Shown one piece after another: positions 1-6,238 of a stretch of 7,381 nucleotides of DNA. Numbering within the stretch: the stretch's first letter is position 1; every line of letters starts with the position of its first letter. The position numbers and the translations under genes are program-made. The notes under the pieces are model-generated. The model was not told the DNA's origin, ran no database searches, and was given only the letters and a program-made list of their open reading frames with translations. This DNA is from Phycisphaerae bacterium. GTDB taxonomy: Bacteria > Planctomycetota > Phycisphaerae > Phycisphaerales > SM1A02. Location of the stretch: NCBI GenBank assembly GCA_018663565.1, contig JABJQE010000218.1, positions 1 through 7,381 on the forward strand, in the 5' to 3' direction.

Positions 1-527
1 AACGCCTCTCCATCGCGCGGGTGCTGCTGCACGACCCGCAGGTACTACTTATGGACGAACCCGCCGCCGGACTCGATCCGCGCGCACGCATTGAGATTCG
101 CGAATTGCTCAAAGAGCTCAGCCGAATTGGCAAGACTATTCTCATCTCGTCTCACATTCTGAGCGAACTCGCCGAACTCTGCGACAGTGTTGGAATCCTG
201 GAGCATGGCAAACTGAAGTTTTCCGGATCCATGCAAGAAGCATTACACCGAGCTGAGTCCGGACTTGAGTACGAAGTCATTGTCGAGCAGCGCAGCAAAG
301 AGGCGGGCACCTTGCTCGCGGCACTCCCTGGCATTGCCAAGGTGAAGTTGGATCGAGACGGCGGCCGCGAAATCCTTCGACTTACGCTCGACCAGAACAA
401 CCCAATTGAACCTTCAGAAATCCCCGCCAGGCTCGTCACCGCAGGCTTTCGCCTGCGAGAATTTCGCCGGAGCCGAGTTGATCTTGAGATGGCATTCATG
501 CATTTGACAAAGGGCATCGTCGGATGA
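1..527 (+). CDS. ABC transporter ATP-binding protein, CcmA/NatA-like exporter class (5' end outside window)
   Basis: C-terminal part of an ABC ATPase, the cytoplasmic subunit that powers a membrane transporter. The reading frame is open from the window edge (first full codon at 3), and its first residues, RLSIARVLLHDP, are the helix that follows the ABC signature. Next come the Walker B strand VLLMDEP with its catalytic glutamate, the D-loop AGLDP, and the H-switch in ISSH. The P-loop, Q-loop and signature itself lie upstream of the window. After the fold there is a C-terminal extension of about 95 residues ending LTKGIVG, common in ATPases of the ABC-2 (multidrug, polysaccharide or Na+ export) type. 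No permease follows; the next gene is NAD kinase, overlapping by 4 bp, so the partner must be upstream or elsewhere. The substrate cannot be told. The family call is secure, the subclass is inferred. Confidence 0.93.
   Translation, partial: RLSIARVLLHDPQVLLMDEPAAGLDPRARIEIRELLKELSRIGKTILISSHILSELAELCDSVGILEHGKLKFSGSMQEALHRAESGLEYEVIVEQRSKEAGTLLAALPGIAKVKLDRDGGREILRLTLDQNNPIEPSEIPARLVTAGFRLREFRRSRVDLEMAFMHLTKGIVG
510..514 (+). promoter_or_regulatory. Weak Shine-Dalgarno (AAGGG) for the NAD kinase start
   Basis: AAGGG lies 9 nt before the ATG at 524, inside the end of the ABC ATPase gene. It supports this start, which is also the one that overlaps the upstream stop as ATGA. The same pentamer at the same 9-nt spacing precedes the arginine succinyltransferase start on the other strand. 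Confidence 0.45.
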
Positions 528-1372
528 GTTCACCGCACCCACCACGCGTTCTTGTGCTTGCCGATCGGAGTCGCCATGATGTGGCCTCTGTCCTTCAGGA
601 TCTTGAAGCTGACTTGGCCAAGTGGGCCTCGACGGTTCAACACGAGAACAGCACAACGGACGCCACACTTCCAATCGACATTGACCTGGCTGTCGTCGTT
701 GGCGGAGATGGTGCCATGATCAGCCAAGCTCGTCGACTCGTCGGACTTGATATTCCACTGGTCGGCATCAACTGCGGCCGACTCGGATTTCTTGCCCCAT
801 TTGATGTCGATTCACTCCGCGCCTGCGCCAATGAAGTCTTCAGCAACGCCCCGCCGATCCGCCATCACATGTTGATGGAGGTGCTCCACGAGTCAGCCGG
901 CAATACACAAACATCCATTGCCGTCAACGACGCCGTCGTCGCCGCGGGGCCGCCGTATCGAATGATCGAACTTGCACTACGTATTGGTGGCGTCGAAGGG
1001 CCGCATATGCGGGGTGACGGATTGATTGTTGCATCGCCGACTGGATCGACCGCCCACAATCTTTCAGCCGGCGGGCCCATCATTGGACCTGGCGTTGATG
1101 CGCTGGTTGTCTCGCCACTTGCTCCGCAATCGCTAGCCTTCCGGCCAATCGTCATGGACGCCGAGCAAGGCGTCGAACTTGAAGTCGTTCGGGGCAATGA
1201 CGGCACCACACTGGTCATTGATGGCCAGCAATTGTCGCCACTTGCCCAGGGCGACCGCATTGTGGTACGCCGGCATCACCAAACCATTCCGCTTGTTACC
1301 AGAGCCGATGAGCCGTTCTGGCGCATCTTGCTCGACCGCATGAGATGGGCCGTTCCGCCTGTCTTGCGATAG
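524..1372 (+). CDS. nadK: NAD kinase (ATP- or polyphosphate-NAD kinase)
   Basis: Cytoplasmic enzyme that phosphorylates the 2'-OH of the adenosine ribose of NAD to make NADP. The 282-residue length is normal for bacterial NadK. Visible landmarks are the GGDG motif at residues 60-63 after a hydrophobic strand, GRLGFL at 85-90, the NAD-contacting AVND at 133-136, and the glycine-rich segment SPTGSTAHNLSAGGP at about 171-185. RPIVM at 207-211 and the C-terminal WRILLDRMRW follow. In the glycine-rich motif the usual tyrosine after GSTA is histidine, and the usual PHSLS is PQSLA. Both are modest departures beside an otherwise intact site. The ATG start overlaps the ABC ATPase stop (ATGA), suggesting translational coupling, and serS begins 19 bp downstream. 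Which phosphate donor is used cannot be read from the sequence. Confidence 0.95.
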   Translation: MSSPHPPRVLVLADRSRHDVASVLQDLEADLAKWASTVQHENSTTDATLPIDIDLAVVVGGDGAMISQARRLVGLDIPLVGINCGRLGFLAPFDVDSLRACANEVFSNAPPIRHHMLMEVLHESAGNTQTSIAVNDAVVAAGPPYRMIELALRIGGVEGPHMRGDGLIVASPTGSTAHNLSAGGPIIGPGVDALVVSPLAPQSLAFRPIVMDAEQGVELEVVRGNDGTTLVIDGQQLSPLAQGDRIVVRRHHQTIPLVTRADEPFWRILLDRMRWAVPPVLR

Positions 1373-1378
1373 CCCCGG

Positions 1379-1384
1379 TACCAT
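1379..1384 (+). promoter_or_regulatory. Possible -10 element (TACCAT) for a leaderless serS transcript
   Basis: TACCAT sits in the 19-bp nadK-serS gap, with exactly 7 nt (TCCCGCC) between it and the serS ATG. No purine-rich Shine-Dalgarno is present there. If this is a -10 box, transcription would start at or next to the A of the ATG. I see no convincing -35 hexamer. The spacing matches that before the aminotransferase gene on the other strand. Confidence 0.4.
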
Positions 1385-1391
1385 TCCCGCC

Positions 1392-2789
1392 ATGATCGAC
1401 CTTAAGGCCTTGCGAGGCAATCCAGACCACTTCATCGAAGGCGCCCGCGCCAAGGGCGTTGACGTCGATATTCCGCGACTGCTCGAACTCGACACTGCTC
1501 GGCGAGAAGCACTTGCCCGCCAGGAATCTGCCCGAGCCGAACAGAAACGAATATCAAAGGAAATCGGTCCGAAGATCGGCAAACTCAAAGGCCAACTCAA
1601 GAAAGCATCTGAAGACGAGAAGGCTGCGATTGAGCAAGAACTTGCCACGCTCGAATCGGCACCGTCCGCGCTCAAGAAGACTGTGCAAGCTGCTGAGGCC
1701 GAAGTTGCGGCGATTGACGGCCCACTCCAAGCACTGCTCCTTCATGTTCCGCTGCCAGCCGATGATGATGTCCCTCGGGGCGAATCTGCCGACGACAACG
1801 TTGAACTTCGCCAATGGGCACCCGACACATTTGATCCCACGCAACCCTTTGGCACCCAGCGTGGATTTGAACCGCTCACCCATATCGAACTCATTCAACA
1901 ACACGGACTGGTCGACTTCGAGCGAGCGGTCAAGGTTGGCGGCACACGTCACTACAGTCTGCTTGGCGACGCCATGCGTTTACATCAGGCTGTACTACGG
2001 TTTGCGCTCGATGTGATTACCGATGAGCATGGATTCACGCCGATGTCCGTACCAGTCCTCGTGCGAGAAGAATGCATGCTCGGTACGGGCTTCTTCCCTG
2101 AGGGCCGCGAGCAGGCGTACCACATCGAAGAATCAGTCCAGGGCGCGGGACATGACCTCTACCTCACCGGCACGGGCGAAGTTGGCCTGATGGGCCTGCA
2201 TGCCGATGAAATCATTGATGAAGCTGACCTGCCCATCAAAGCTGCCACACTCTCGACTTGCTTCCGCCGCGAAGCAGGCGCGGCGGGCCGCGACACCGCA
2301 GGCCTCTACCGCATCCACCAATTCGACAAGGTTGAGCAGGTTGTCATTTGCCGCGCCGATGCAGACGAAGAACGGGCTCACCACGCCGACATGATTGGCA
2401 CAGTGGAGTCCATTCTGCAACGGCTTGGACTGCCCTACCGCTTGCTGCAATGCTGCACAGGTGACCTCGGCTCCAAGAACGCAGACATGGTTGACATCGA
2501 ATGTTGGATGCCGGGTCGCGGCCACCTCGACAAGAATGATCGCCCATGCGGAGACTGGGGAGAAACGCATAGCGCCTCACGGCTACATGACTACCAATGC
2601 AGGCGCCTGAACCTTCGATACCGCGACGCCGATCGCAATACGCACTTCTGCTGGTCGCTCAATAACACGGTCGCTGCGAGTCCACGCATTCTGATTCCGC
2701 TCATGGAAATTCATCAGCAGGCTGATGGAAGCATCGCCATTCCGGAAGTACTCCAACCCTATATGGGTGGCCGGACCAGTATTGGCTAG
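1392..2789 (+). CDS. serS: Serine--tRNA ligase (SerRS)
   Basis: Class II synthetase that activates serine with ATP and charges tRNA-Ser (and tRNA-Sec where present); cytoplasmic, active as a dimer. The 465 residues exceed the roughly 430 of E. coli SerRS. Residues about 1-115 form the N-terminal tRNA-binding coiled coil, rich in K, E, Q and A. The serine-binding TxE loop appears as TGE at 261-263. Motif 2 runs from FRREAGAAGRDT at 291-302 into RIHQFDKVE, with the ATP-contacting arginine in FRRE. Motif 3 retains its arginine in ASPRILIP (429-436), and the chain ends PYMGG plus five residues. Two normally strong motifs differ: the usual EVSSCSN-type segment is ETHSAS (391-396), and LNGSGLA is LNNTVAA (423-429). 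The catalytic residues remain, so I expect an active enzyme. One rare ATA isoleucine codon occurs at residue 54. The gene ends tail to tail with tilS. Confidence 0.97.
   Translation: MIDLKALRGNPDHFIEGARAKGVDVDIPRLLELDTARREALARQESARAEQKRISKEIGPKIGKLKGQLKKASEDEKAAIEQELATLESAPSALKKTVQAAEAEVAAIDGPLQALLLHVPLPADDDVPRGESADDNVELRQWAPDTFDPTQPFGTQRGFEPLTHIELIQQHGLVDFERAVKVGGTRHYSLLGDAMRLHQAVLRFALDVITDEHGFTPMSVPVLVREECMLGTGFFPEGREQAYHIEESVQGAGHDLYLTGTGEVGLMGLHADEIIDEADLPIKAATLSTCFRREAGAAGRDTAGLYRIHQFDKVEQVVICRADADEERAHHADMIGTVESILQRLGLPYRLLQCCTGDLGSKNADMVDIECWMPGRGHLDKNDRPCGDWGETHSASRLHDYQCRRLNLRYRDADRNTHFCWSLNNTVAASPRILIPLMEIHQQADGSIAIPEVLQPYMGGRTSIG
2786..2789. other. Convergent stop codons sharing CTAG (serS/tilS junction)
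   Basis: The palindrome GCTAGC at 2785-2790, minus its outer bases at each side, supplies TAG for both genes: serS stops at 2787-2789 and tilS on the minus strand at 2788-2786. The two coding regions overlap by 4 bp including both stops. There is no intergenic space, and I see no hairpin with a T-run near the junction, so any terminator would have to lie inside the opposing gene. Confidence 0.85.
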
Positions 2790-3772
2790 CGCTCAATCCG
2801 GACCCATTGAGCCTCTACAATGCACATGATGTTCCGGCCAAGCTCAAACACGCGGCGGTGCTTGCGATGGTCAATGATGGCCGCCGATACAGCTTGAACG
2901 CTCGATGAACTCAACGCATCTGCATCGCATAAACAGGCTGCTGCGTGGTGCACGCTCGCCCGGCGGAGGCCGTCATCGAGACCAGCAAGTGTTTGCCGAG
3001 ACCATTGGCCATTGATGGGTGTGAGACAGGCGCGATCAAGCGCATCAGCCGCTGCCGTACGAAGCGATGTGGACTCACTGAGTCTGGTCGCCACACCTGC
3101 TCGCATTCCCGCGATCGCTGGCATGACATCGCGCCGTAGTGCGCCCCGCAGCGTCGAGGGGTCGACATTGGTCGGGTCATCACACCAGCAAAGATCGGCA
3201 GCATTACAGAGCTCGGCTGCAGCGCCGCGAGACACCTCAAGCATTGGTCGGAATAAATCAATACCACCACCGAGCAATCTCCGCGACCGCATACCAACCA
3301 ATCCCCGTGGGCCAGCGCCCCGAACAATTGCTAGCAGCACAGTCTCGAGTTGATCTTCGGCTTGATGTCCTGTCGCTACCGCCACAGCCTCTTGCGCACG
3401 AGCAATCTTCGCCAATTCCCCGTAGCGGGCATCCCGAAGGTCAGCAGGCGTCGCCTTGGGGTCGCCATCGAGATGAGCAACCTCGAACGAAAGTCCAAAG
3501 TCGGCTGCCGCGAGCTTGACAGTTTCAAGTTCGGCGTCCGCCGCCACGCGCCGATGATGATGGACGTGCGCCACGACAATACGCCCAAGCACCTGCTGCT
3601 CGGCCAGCACCGCAAGTGCCACCATGAGCGCCATGGAGTCGCGTCCCCCACTGACCGCGGCCACGATGACTGCATTTGCGCCGTACTGTTCACGTTCAAT
3701 GGCGCGGCGTACCCGGGTGACAACATCGTGTTGCCCAAGCGTCCGAACAATCGCCGCGCCCTGTAGTGTCAC
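2786..3772 (-). CDS. tilS: tRNA(Ile)-lysidine synthase TilS (short form)
   Basis: Cytoplasmic N-type PP-loop ATPase that joins lysine to the wobble cytidine of tRNA-Ile(CAU), so that it reads AUA and accepts isoleucine. The PP-loop is SGGRDS at residues 41-46. The second family motif GHQAEDQLETVLL follows at 135-147, then RGAGPRGLVGM at 151-161, and the distal DPTN...RRDVMPAI region ends near 220. The usual HVNHGLR is HVHHHRR at 69-75. At 328 residues it is close to short TilS proteins and lacks most of the C-terminal domain of the longer E. coli enzyme (about 430). The start is GTG at 3772, overlapping the stop of the succinyltransferase gene as GTGA. No in-frame ATG precedes the PP-loop and I see no spaced Shine-Dalgarno, so translation probably depends on the upstream gene. 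Its place behind an amino-acid gene set is unusual. Confidence 0.94.
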   Translation of the reverse strand: MTLQGAAIVRTLGQHDVVTRVRRAIEREQYGANAVIVAAVSGGRDSMALMVALAVLAEQQVLGRIVVAHVHHHRRVAADAELETVKLAAADFGLSFEVAHLDGDPKATPADLRDARYGELAKIARAQEAVAVATGHQAEDQLETVLLAIVRGAGPRGLVGMRSRRLLGGGIDLFRPMLEVSRGAAAELCNAADLCWCDDPTNVDPSTLRGALRRDVMPAIAGMRAGVATRLSESTSLRTAAADALDRACLTPINGQWSRQTLAGLDDGLRRASVHHAAACLCDADALSSSSVQAVSAAIIDHRKHRRVFELGRNIMCIVEAQWVRIER

Positions 3773-4803
3773 TCCGGTGCACTCGGCTGCATTACAGTCA
3801 TGCCGACTTCATCTTTCGCCTGCACACCAAGTGCAGCAGCAACGGATTCGCTCAGCACGACACCGCCATTCGCCCCCTGCCCAACCGGGCACCGCATAGC
3901 GGCAAACCCGTCCTCGCTGCTCACGCACACGAGGCATTCGACGGCTTCGGTGTTCACATCGCCAACTGCATCAATCGTGCGGCGGCTCGTATCACGCACC
4001 AACGGTATCTCATCTCGTTCTGCTTCGACATATGGACCGCCATCGAATGGGTCTACTTCGTCGCTGTGGCAGAACCCCTGCCGCTCGAGCATCCGCATTG
4101 CTGGAATTGCCGCTGGGCTCACGCGGCCAATCAATCTCCGTGCTTCCGCTGGCAAGAGCGATACATAGATTTCATCCTTCGGGAACAAGGACGTAATGAA
4201 TTCCTTGCTCGTCCTGCTAAAGGCGTCTGCTTCTAGATATGAAAGATTGATAAACCGGCGACCAAGGTGATCCCACAACATCGTCCGCCCATCGGCTGTC
4301 AGGTCACCCATAATCTCGCCAATCAAGCGGCGATTGAATCGTTCCGGATGCATGCCTACGTACGCGAAGCGAATCTTGCTCAGCAGCGATCCGAGTCGAT
4401 TCAAGCCACCACGATAAGAACTTGACAGTACCAAGCCACCAAGTTCGGTGGGACCGCTGCGATCTTCGCCGAGCTGCACGGTCATCTGCACCTGCCCCGC
4501 CTGTAGGTCATCGCTGTAATGTTCACGTCGCCGCACTCGTAGGAAGAGCCGTGGTTGGTCGGCCGACCCCTTGCCTGTGACGAGGCTTGACGTACCAGCA
4601 ACCCGGTCATTCTCGAGATCAACAACAACGAACATGTATGTCGCCGGGCCATCAACACACCGCCCTGCAAAGCTGTCCATGGACAACTGAATTCGATCAT
4701 GCAAGGCGTCTGCATCAGGAGGCAAATTGCCCGAGTGAACGGTCTTCGCAAGTCGAAGCAGTGTCGGAGCATCATCTGGAATAGCGTGGCGAACAAGAAA
4801 CAT
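3769..4803 (-). CDS. astA: Arginine N-succinyltransferase-like acyltransferase (AstA family)
   Basis: GNAT-fold enzyme; in the known family it moves succinyl from succinyl-CoA to the alpha-amino group of arginine (also ornithine for AruF/AruG), the first step of the AST route from arginine to glutamate. The 344 residues match the E. coli AstA length. Recognisable family segments are SGPTELGGLVL at 116-126, LLSKIRF at 140-146, LGRRFINLSY at 180-189, KEFITSLFPK at 200-209, IGRVSPAAIPAM at 225-236, LERQGF at 239-244 and FDGGPYVEA at 253-261. It looks like the non-enteric branch, with SRTSKEFI where E. coli has a CGTGQKAFI-like segment. ATG 4803 lies 3 bp after the aminotransferase stop and is preceded by AAGGG at 9 nt. 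Its stop overlaps the tilS start. The substrate (arginine, ornithine or another amino acid) is inferred from family only. Confidence 0.9.
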   Translation of the reverse strand: MFLVRHAIPDDAPTLLRLAKTVHSGNLPPDADALHDRIQLSMDSFAGRCVDGPATYMFVVVDLENDRVAGTSSLVTGKGSADQPRLFLRVRRREHYSDDLQAGQVQMTVQLGEDRSGPTELGGLVLSSSYRGGLNRLGSLLSKIRFAYVGMHPERFNRRLIGEIMGDLTADGRTMLWDHLGRRFINLSYLEADAFSRTSKEFITSLFPKDEIYVSLLPAEARRLIGRVSPAAIPAMRMLERQGFCHSDEVDPFDGGPYVEAERDEIPLVRDTSRRTIDAVGDVNTEAVECLVCVSSEDGFAAMRCPVGQGANGGVVLSESVAAALGVQAKDEVGMTVMQPSAPE

Positions 4804-4806
4804 CAG

Positions 4807-6210
4807 TCAGTGCCCTTCGCCTTGCGCGACAATAGCCGCTTCCACAATATCCATGACCTGCCCAAACTGCTCAAGCGTTAGCACACCAACAGGCGGCAAG
4901 AATCGAATATGAAATGGCCCATGTCCGCAGAAGAATGACAACACCCCGTTGTCAAACAACTGCTTGACCAAGGCAACAATTGACTCTTTGTCTCCGCCAA
5001 ATGGAGTCAGCCGTAACATGCCGCCCGTCCCGCCCCATGGCCTAGACGTACCGCGAGCACTACGTACATCCGGGAAGCAGGATGGATGGTTCGAGCTCAT
5101 GGATTCGCATCGCTCAGCGAAGGCGGCAAAGAGTGCCGCGTTTCGGCCTTCGGGGCCGTAGTACCCCTCAGTACTCAGCCGCTCGATGATGCGAGTGCCG
5201 CATGCCATGGCAGCAGTGGAGCCGAGGAAGGTGCCGCTGAGCAATCCAGGTTTCGGATTGAATTTCGATCTCCACATCGCCCCGCAACCTTGCGTCATCT
5301 TGCCAACCGTCACGATGTCTGCATAGGCTCCAAGATCAAGTCCCTCAAATCGAAACATCTGATCGGTCCGGCCAAAGGTCTGAATCTCATCAAACCAAAT
5401 CGGCACGCCATGTTCACGAGCGAGTTCAAGCAGCGGCACAAAGAATTCACGCGGTGCTGCGGTGAATCCGCCCTCGCCCTGTACGAGTTCCATCACGAAG
5501 CAAGCATGCTGTCCGTCATGTTCTGCGAGTGTCGCCTTAAGGGCAACAATCGCTTCGGCTGATGATCCAGCGGGGTCAGCGGGGTCCCAGTACGGCAAAT
5601 AATCGGCATCGAGCACCTTGGGCACGCCAACACGGTGAGCGGGGCTATCGCCAATATGCGAAAGCGCGATGGTCCGGCCGATGAAGTTCTTCTCGAAGGC
5701 AATCACACGTGGCGCGCCATCCCGAGCTTGCATGCACACTTTAAGCGCAATCTCGTTGACTCGGCCGCCGGAGCATGCTGGATAACAATGGGCCATATCG
5801 GCGCCACCACGCTGAGCAGCAGAACGTAGCGCCTCTGCAAAGAGAATCGCGTCATCATTACAGTGCAGATTGCCTTGCATCACGACATCTTGCACTGCTG
5901 CGGTAGCGGCCACACCTGCAAGATCAAGATCGCCGTGCCCAAAACCATTTGCGCCGATGCCGGTAATCATGTCCCACTTCACTGAGCCATCTGCAAGTTC
6001 CACCAATGCACCTCGGCCTCGGCCCGAACCAATGGACGGATAAAACGCCCCGCGGCCCCGGACATCTGCGAGCCGCCTCAGCAATTCATCCATATGGGCC
6101 ACCTGACCATCATTGGGAGGCCGTACATCGGTGATATCAGCAGTGGACGCGTCCAATGCCGCAACGAGTTCAAGGCGGGCTGCTTCGAGGCGATTCGCAG
6201 GGGTGCTCAT
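4807..6210 (-). CDS. Class III PLP-dependent aminotransferase (lysine 6-/ornithine-type; possible AstC role)
   Basis: PLP enzyme of the acetylornithine/ornithine/lysine side-chain aminotransferase family. Numbering from ATG 6210 (467 aa), SGGRVNE at about 147-153 replaces the usual SGAEANE, ELVQGEGGF lies at 241-249, and the PLP-pyridine aspartate is in WFDEIQTFGRT (272-282, Asp274). The Schiff-base lysine is Lys304 in VTVGKMTQG. A carboxylate-binding arginine is probable in HIRFLPPVG. DEIQTFGRT is one residue shorter than the common DEVQTGFGRT, which I associate with lysine 6-aminotransferase-like relatives. I chose ATG 6210 because a -10-like TACAAT lies 7 nt before it. Other starts are ATG 6219 and GTG 6249; the latter would overlap the C45 gene by 11 bp. 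Lying 3 bp ahead of astA, it may transaminate N2-succinylornithine, but the substrate is unproven. Confidence 0.9.
   Translation of the reverse strand: MSTPANRLEAARLELVAALDASTADITDVRPPNDGQVAHMDELLRRLADVRGRGAFYPSIGSGRGRGALVELADGSVKWDMITGIGANGFGHGDLDLAGVAATAAVQDVVMQGNLHCNDDAILFAEALRSAAQRGGADMAHCYPACSGGRVNEIALKVCMQARDGAPRVIAFEKNFIGRTIALSHIGDSPAHRVGVPKVLDADYLPYWDPADPAGSSAEAIVALKATLAEHDGQHACFVMELVQGEGGFTAAPREFFVPLLELAREHGVPIWFDEIQTFGRTDQMFRFEGLDLGAYADIVTVGKMTQGCGAMWRSKFNPKPGLLSGTFLGSTAAMACGTRIIERLSTEGYYGPEGRNAALFAAFAERCESMSSNHPSCFPDVRSARGTSRPWGGTGGMLRLTPFGGDKESIVALVKQLFDNGVLSFFCGHGPFHIRFLPPVGVLTLEQFGQVMDIVEAAIVAQGEGH
4813..4817 (-). promoter_or_regulatory. Weak Shine-Dalgarno (AAGGG) for the astA-like start
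   Basis: On the minus strand AAGGG lies 9 nt before ATG 4803, inside the last codons of the aminotransferase gene. It supports the chosen start and reinitiation after the aminotransferase stop 3 bp away. Confidence 0.45.
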
Positions 6211-6217
6211 GCCGGCC

Positions 6218-6223
6218 ATTGTA
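6218..6223 (-). promoter_or_regulatory. Possible -10 element (TACAAT) for a leaderless aminotransferase transcript
   Basis: On the minus strand TACAAT is followed by exactly 7 nt (GGCCGGC) and then ATG 6210. It lies in the 28-nt gap between the C45 stop and that ATG. No Shine-Dalgarno is visible before the ATG, and no good -35 hexamer is seen. If real, it is an internal promoter that lets aminotransferase-astA-tilS be expressed apart from the C45 gene. The hexamer also holds part of an alternative ATG (6219-6217). Confidence 0.45.
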
Positions 6224-6238
6224 GTGGAGCGGCTCGTA

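Noticed and set aside
865..1260. Long minus-strand open frame opposite the NAD kinase gene
   Set aside because: It is the antisense of a clear nadK gene and encodes a serine/proline-rich composition with no recognisable motif; it follows from the codon bias of the real gene.
2133..2570. Minus-strand open frame of 145 codons opposite serS
   Set aside because: It lies wholly over the SerRS catalytic core, shows no family motif, and has no start signal or neighbour context.
3139..3519. Plus-strand open frames opposite tilS, some over 120 codons
   Set aside because: They overlap the conserved PP-loop enzyme; the protein text is rich in R, Q, P and S without domains, typical of shadow frames.
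3766..4236. Plus-strand 156-codon frame opposite the astA-like gene
   Set aside because: No recognisable domain, and it is fully covered by a well-supported gene on the other strand.
4482..4796. Possible small gene or tRNA-like structure in the 5' third of astA
   Set aside because: Only an out-of-frame shadow; I found no cloverleaf or rRNA-like sequence anywhere in the window.
5086..5562. Plus-strand 158-codon frame opposite the aminotransferase
   Set aside because: It covers the PLP-binding region of the real gene and shows no motif or ribosome-binding site.
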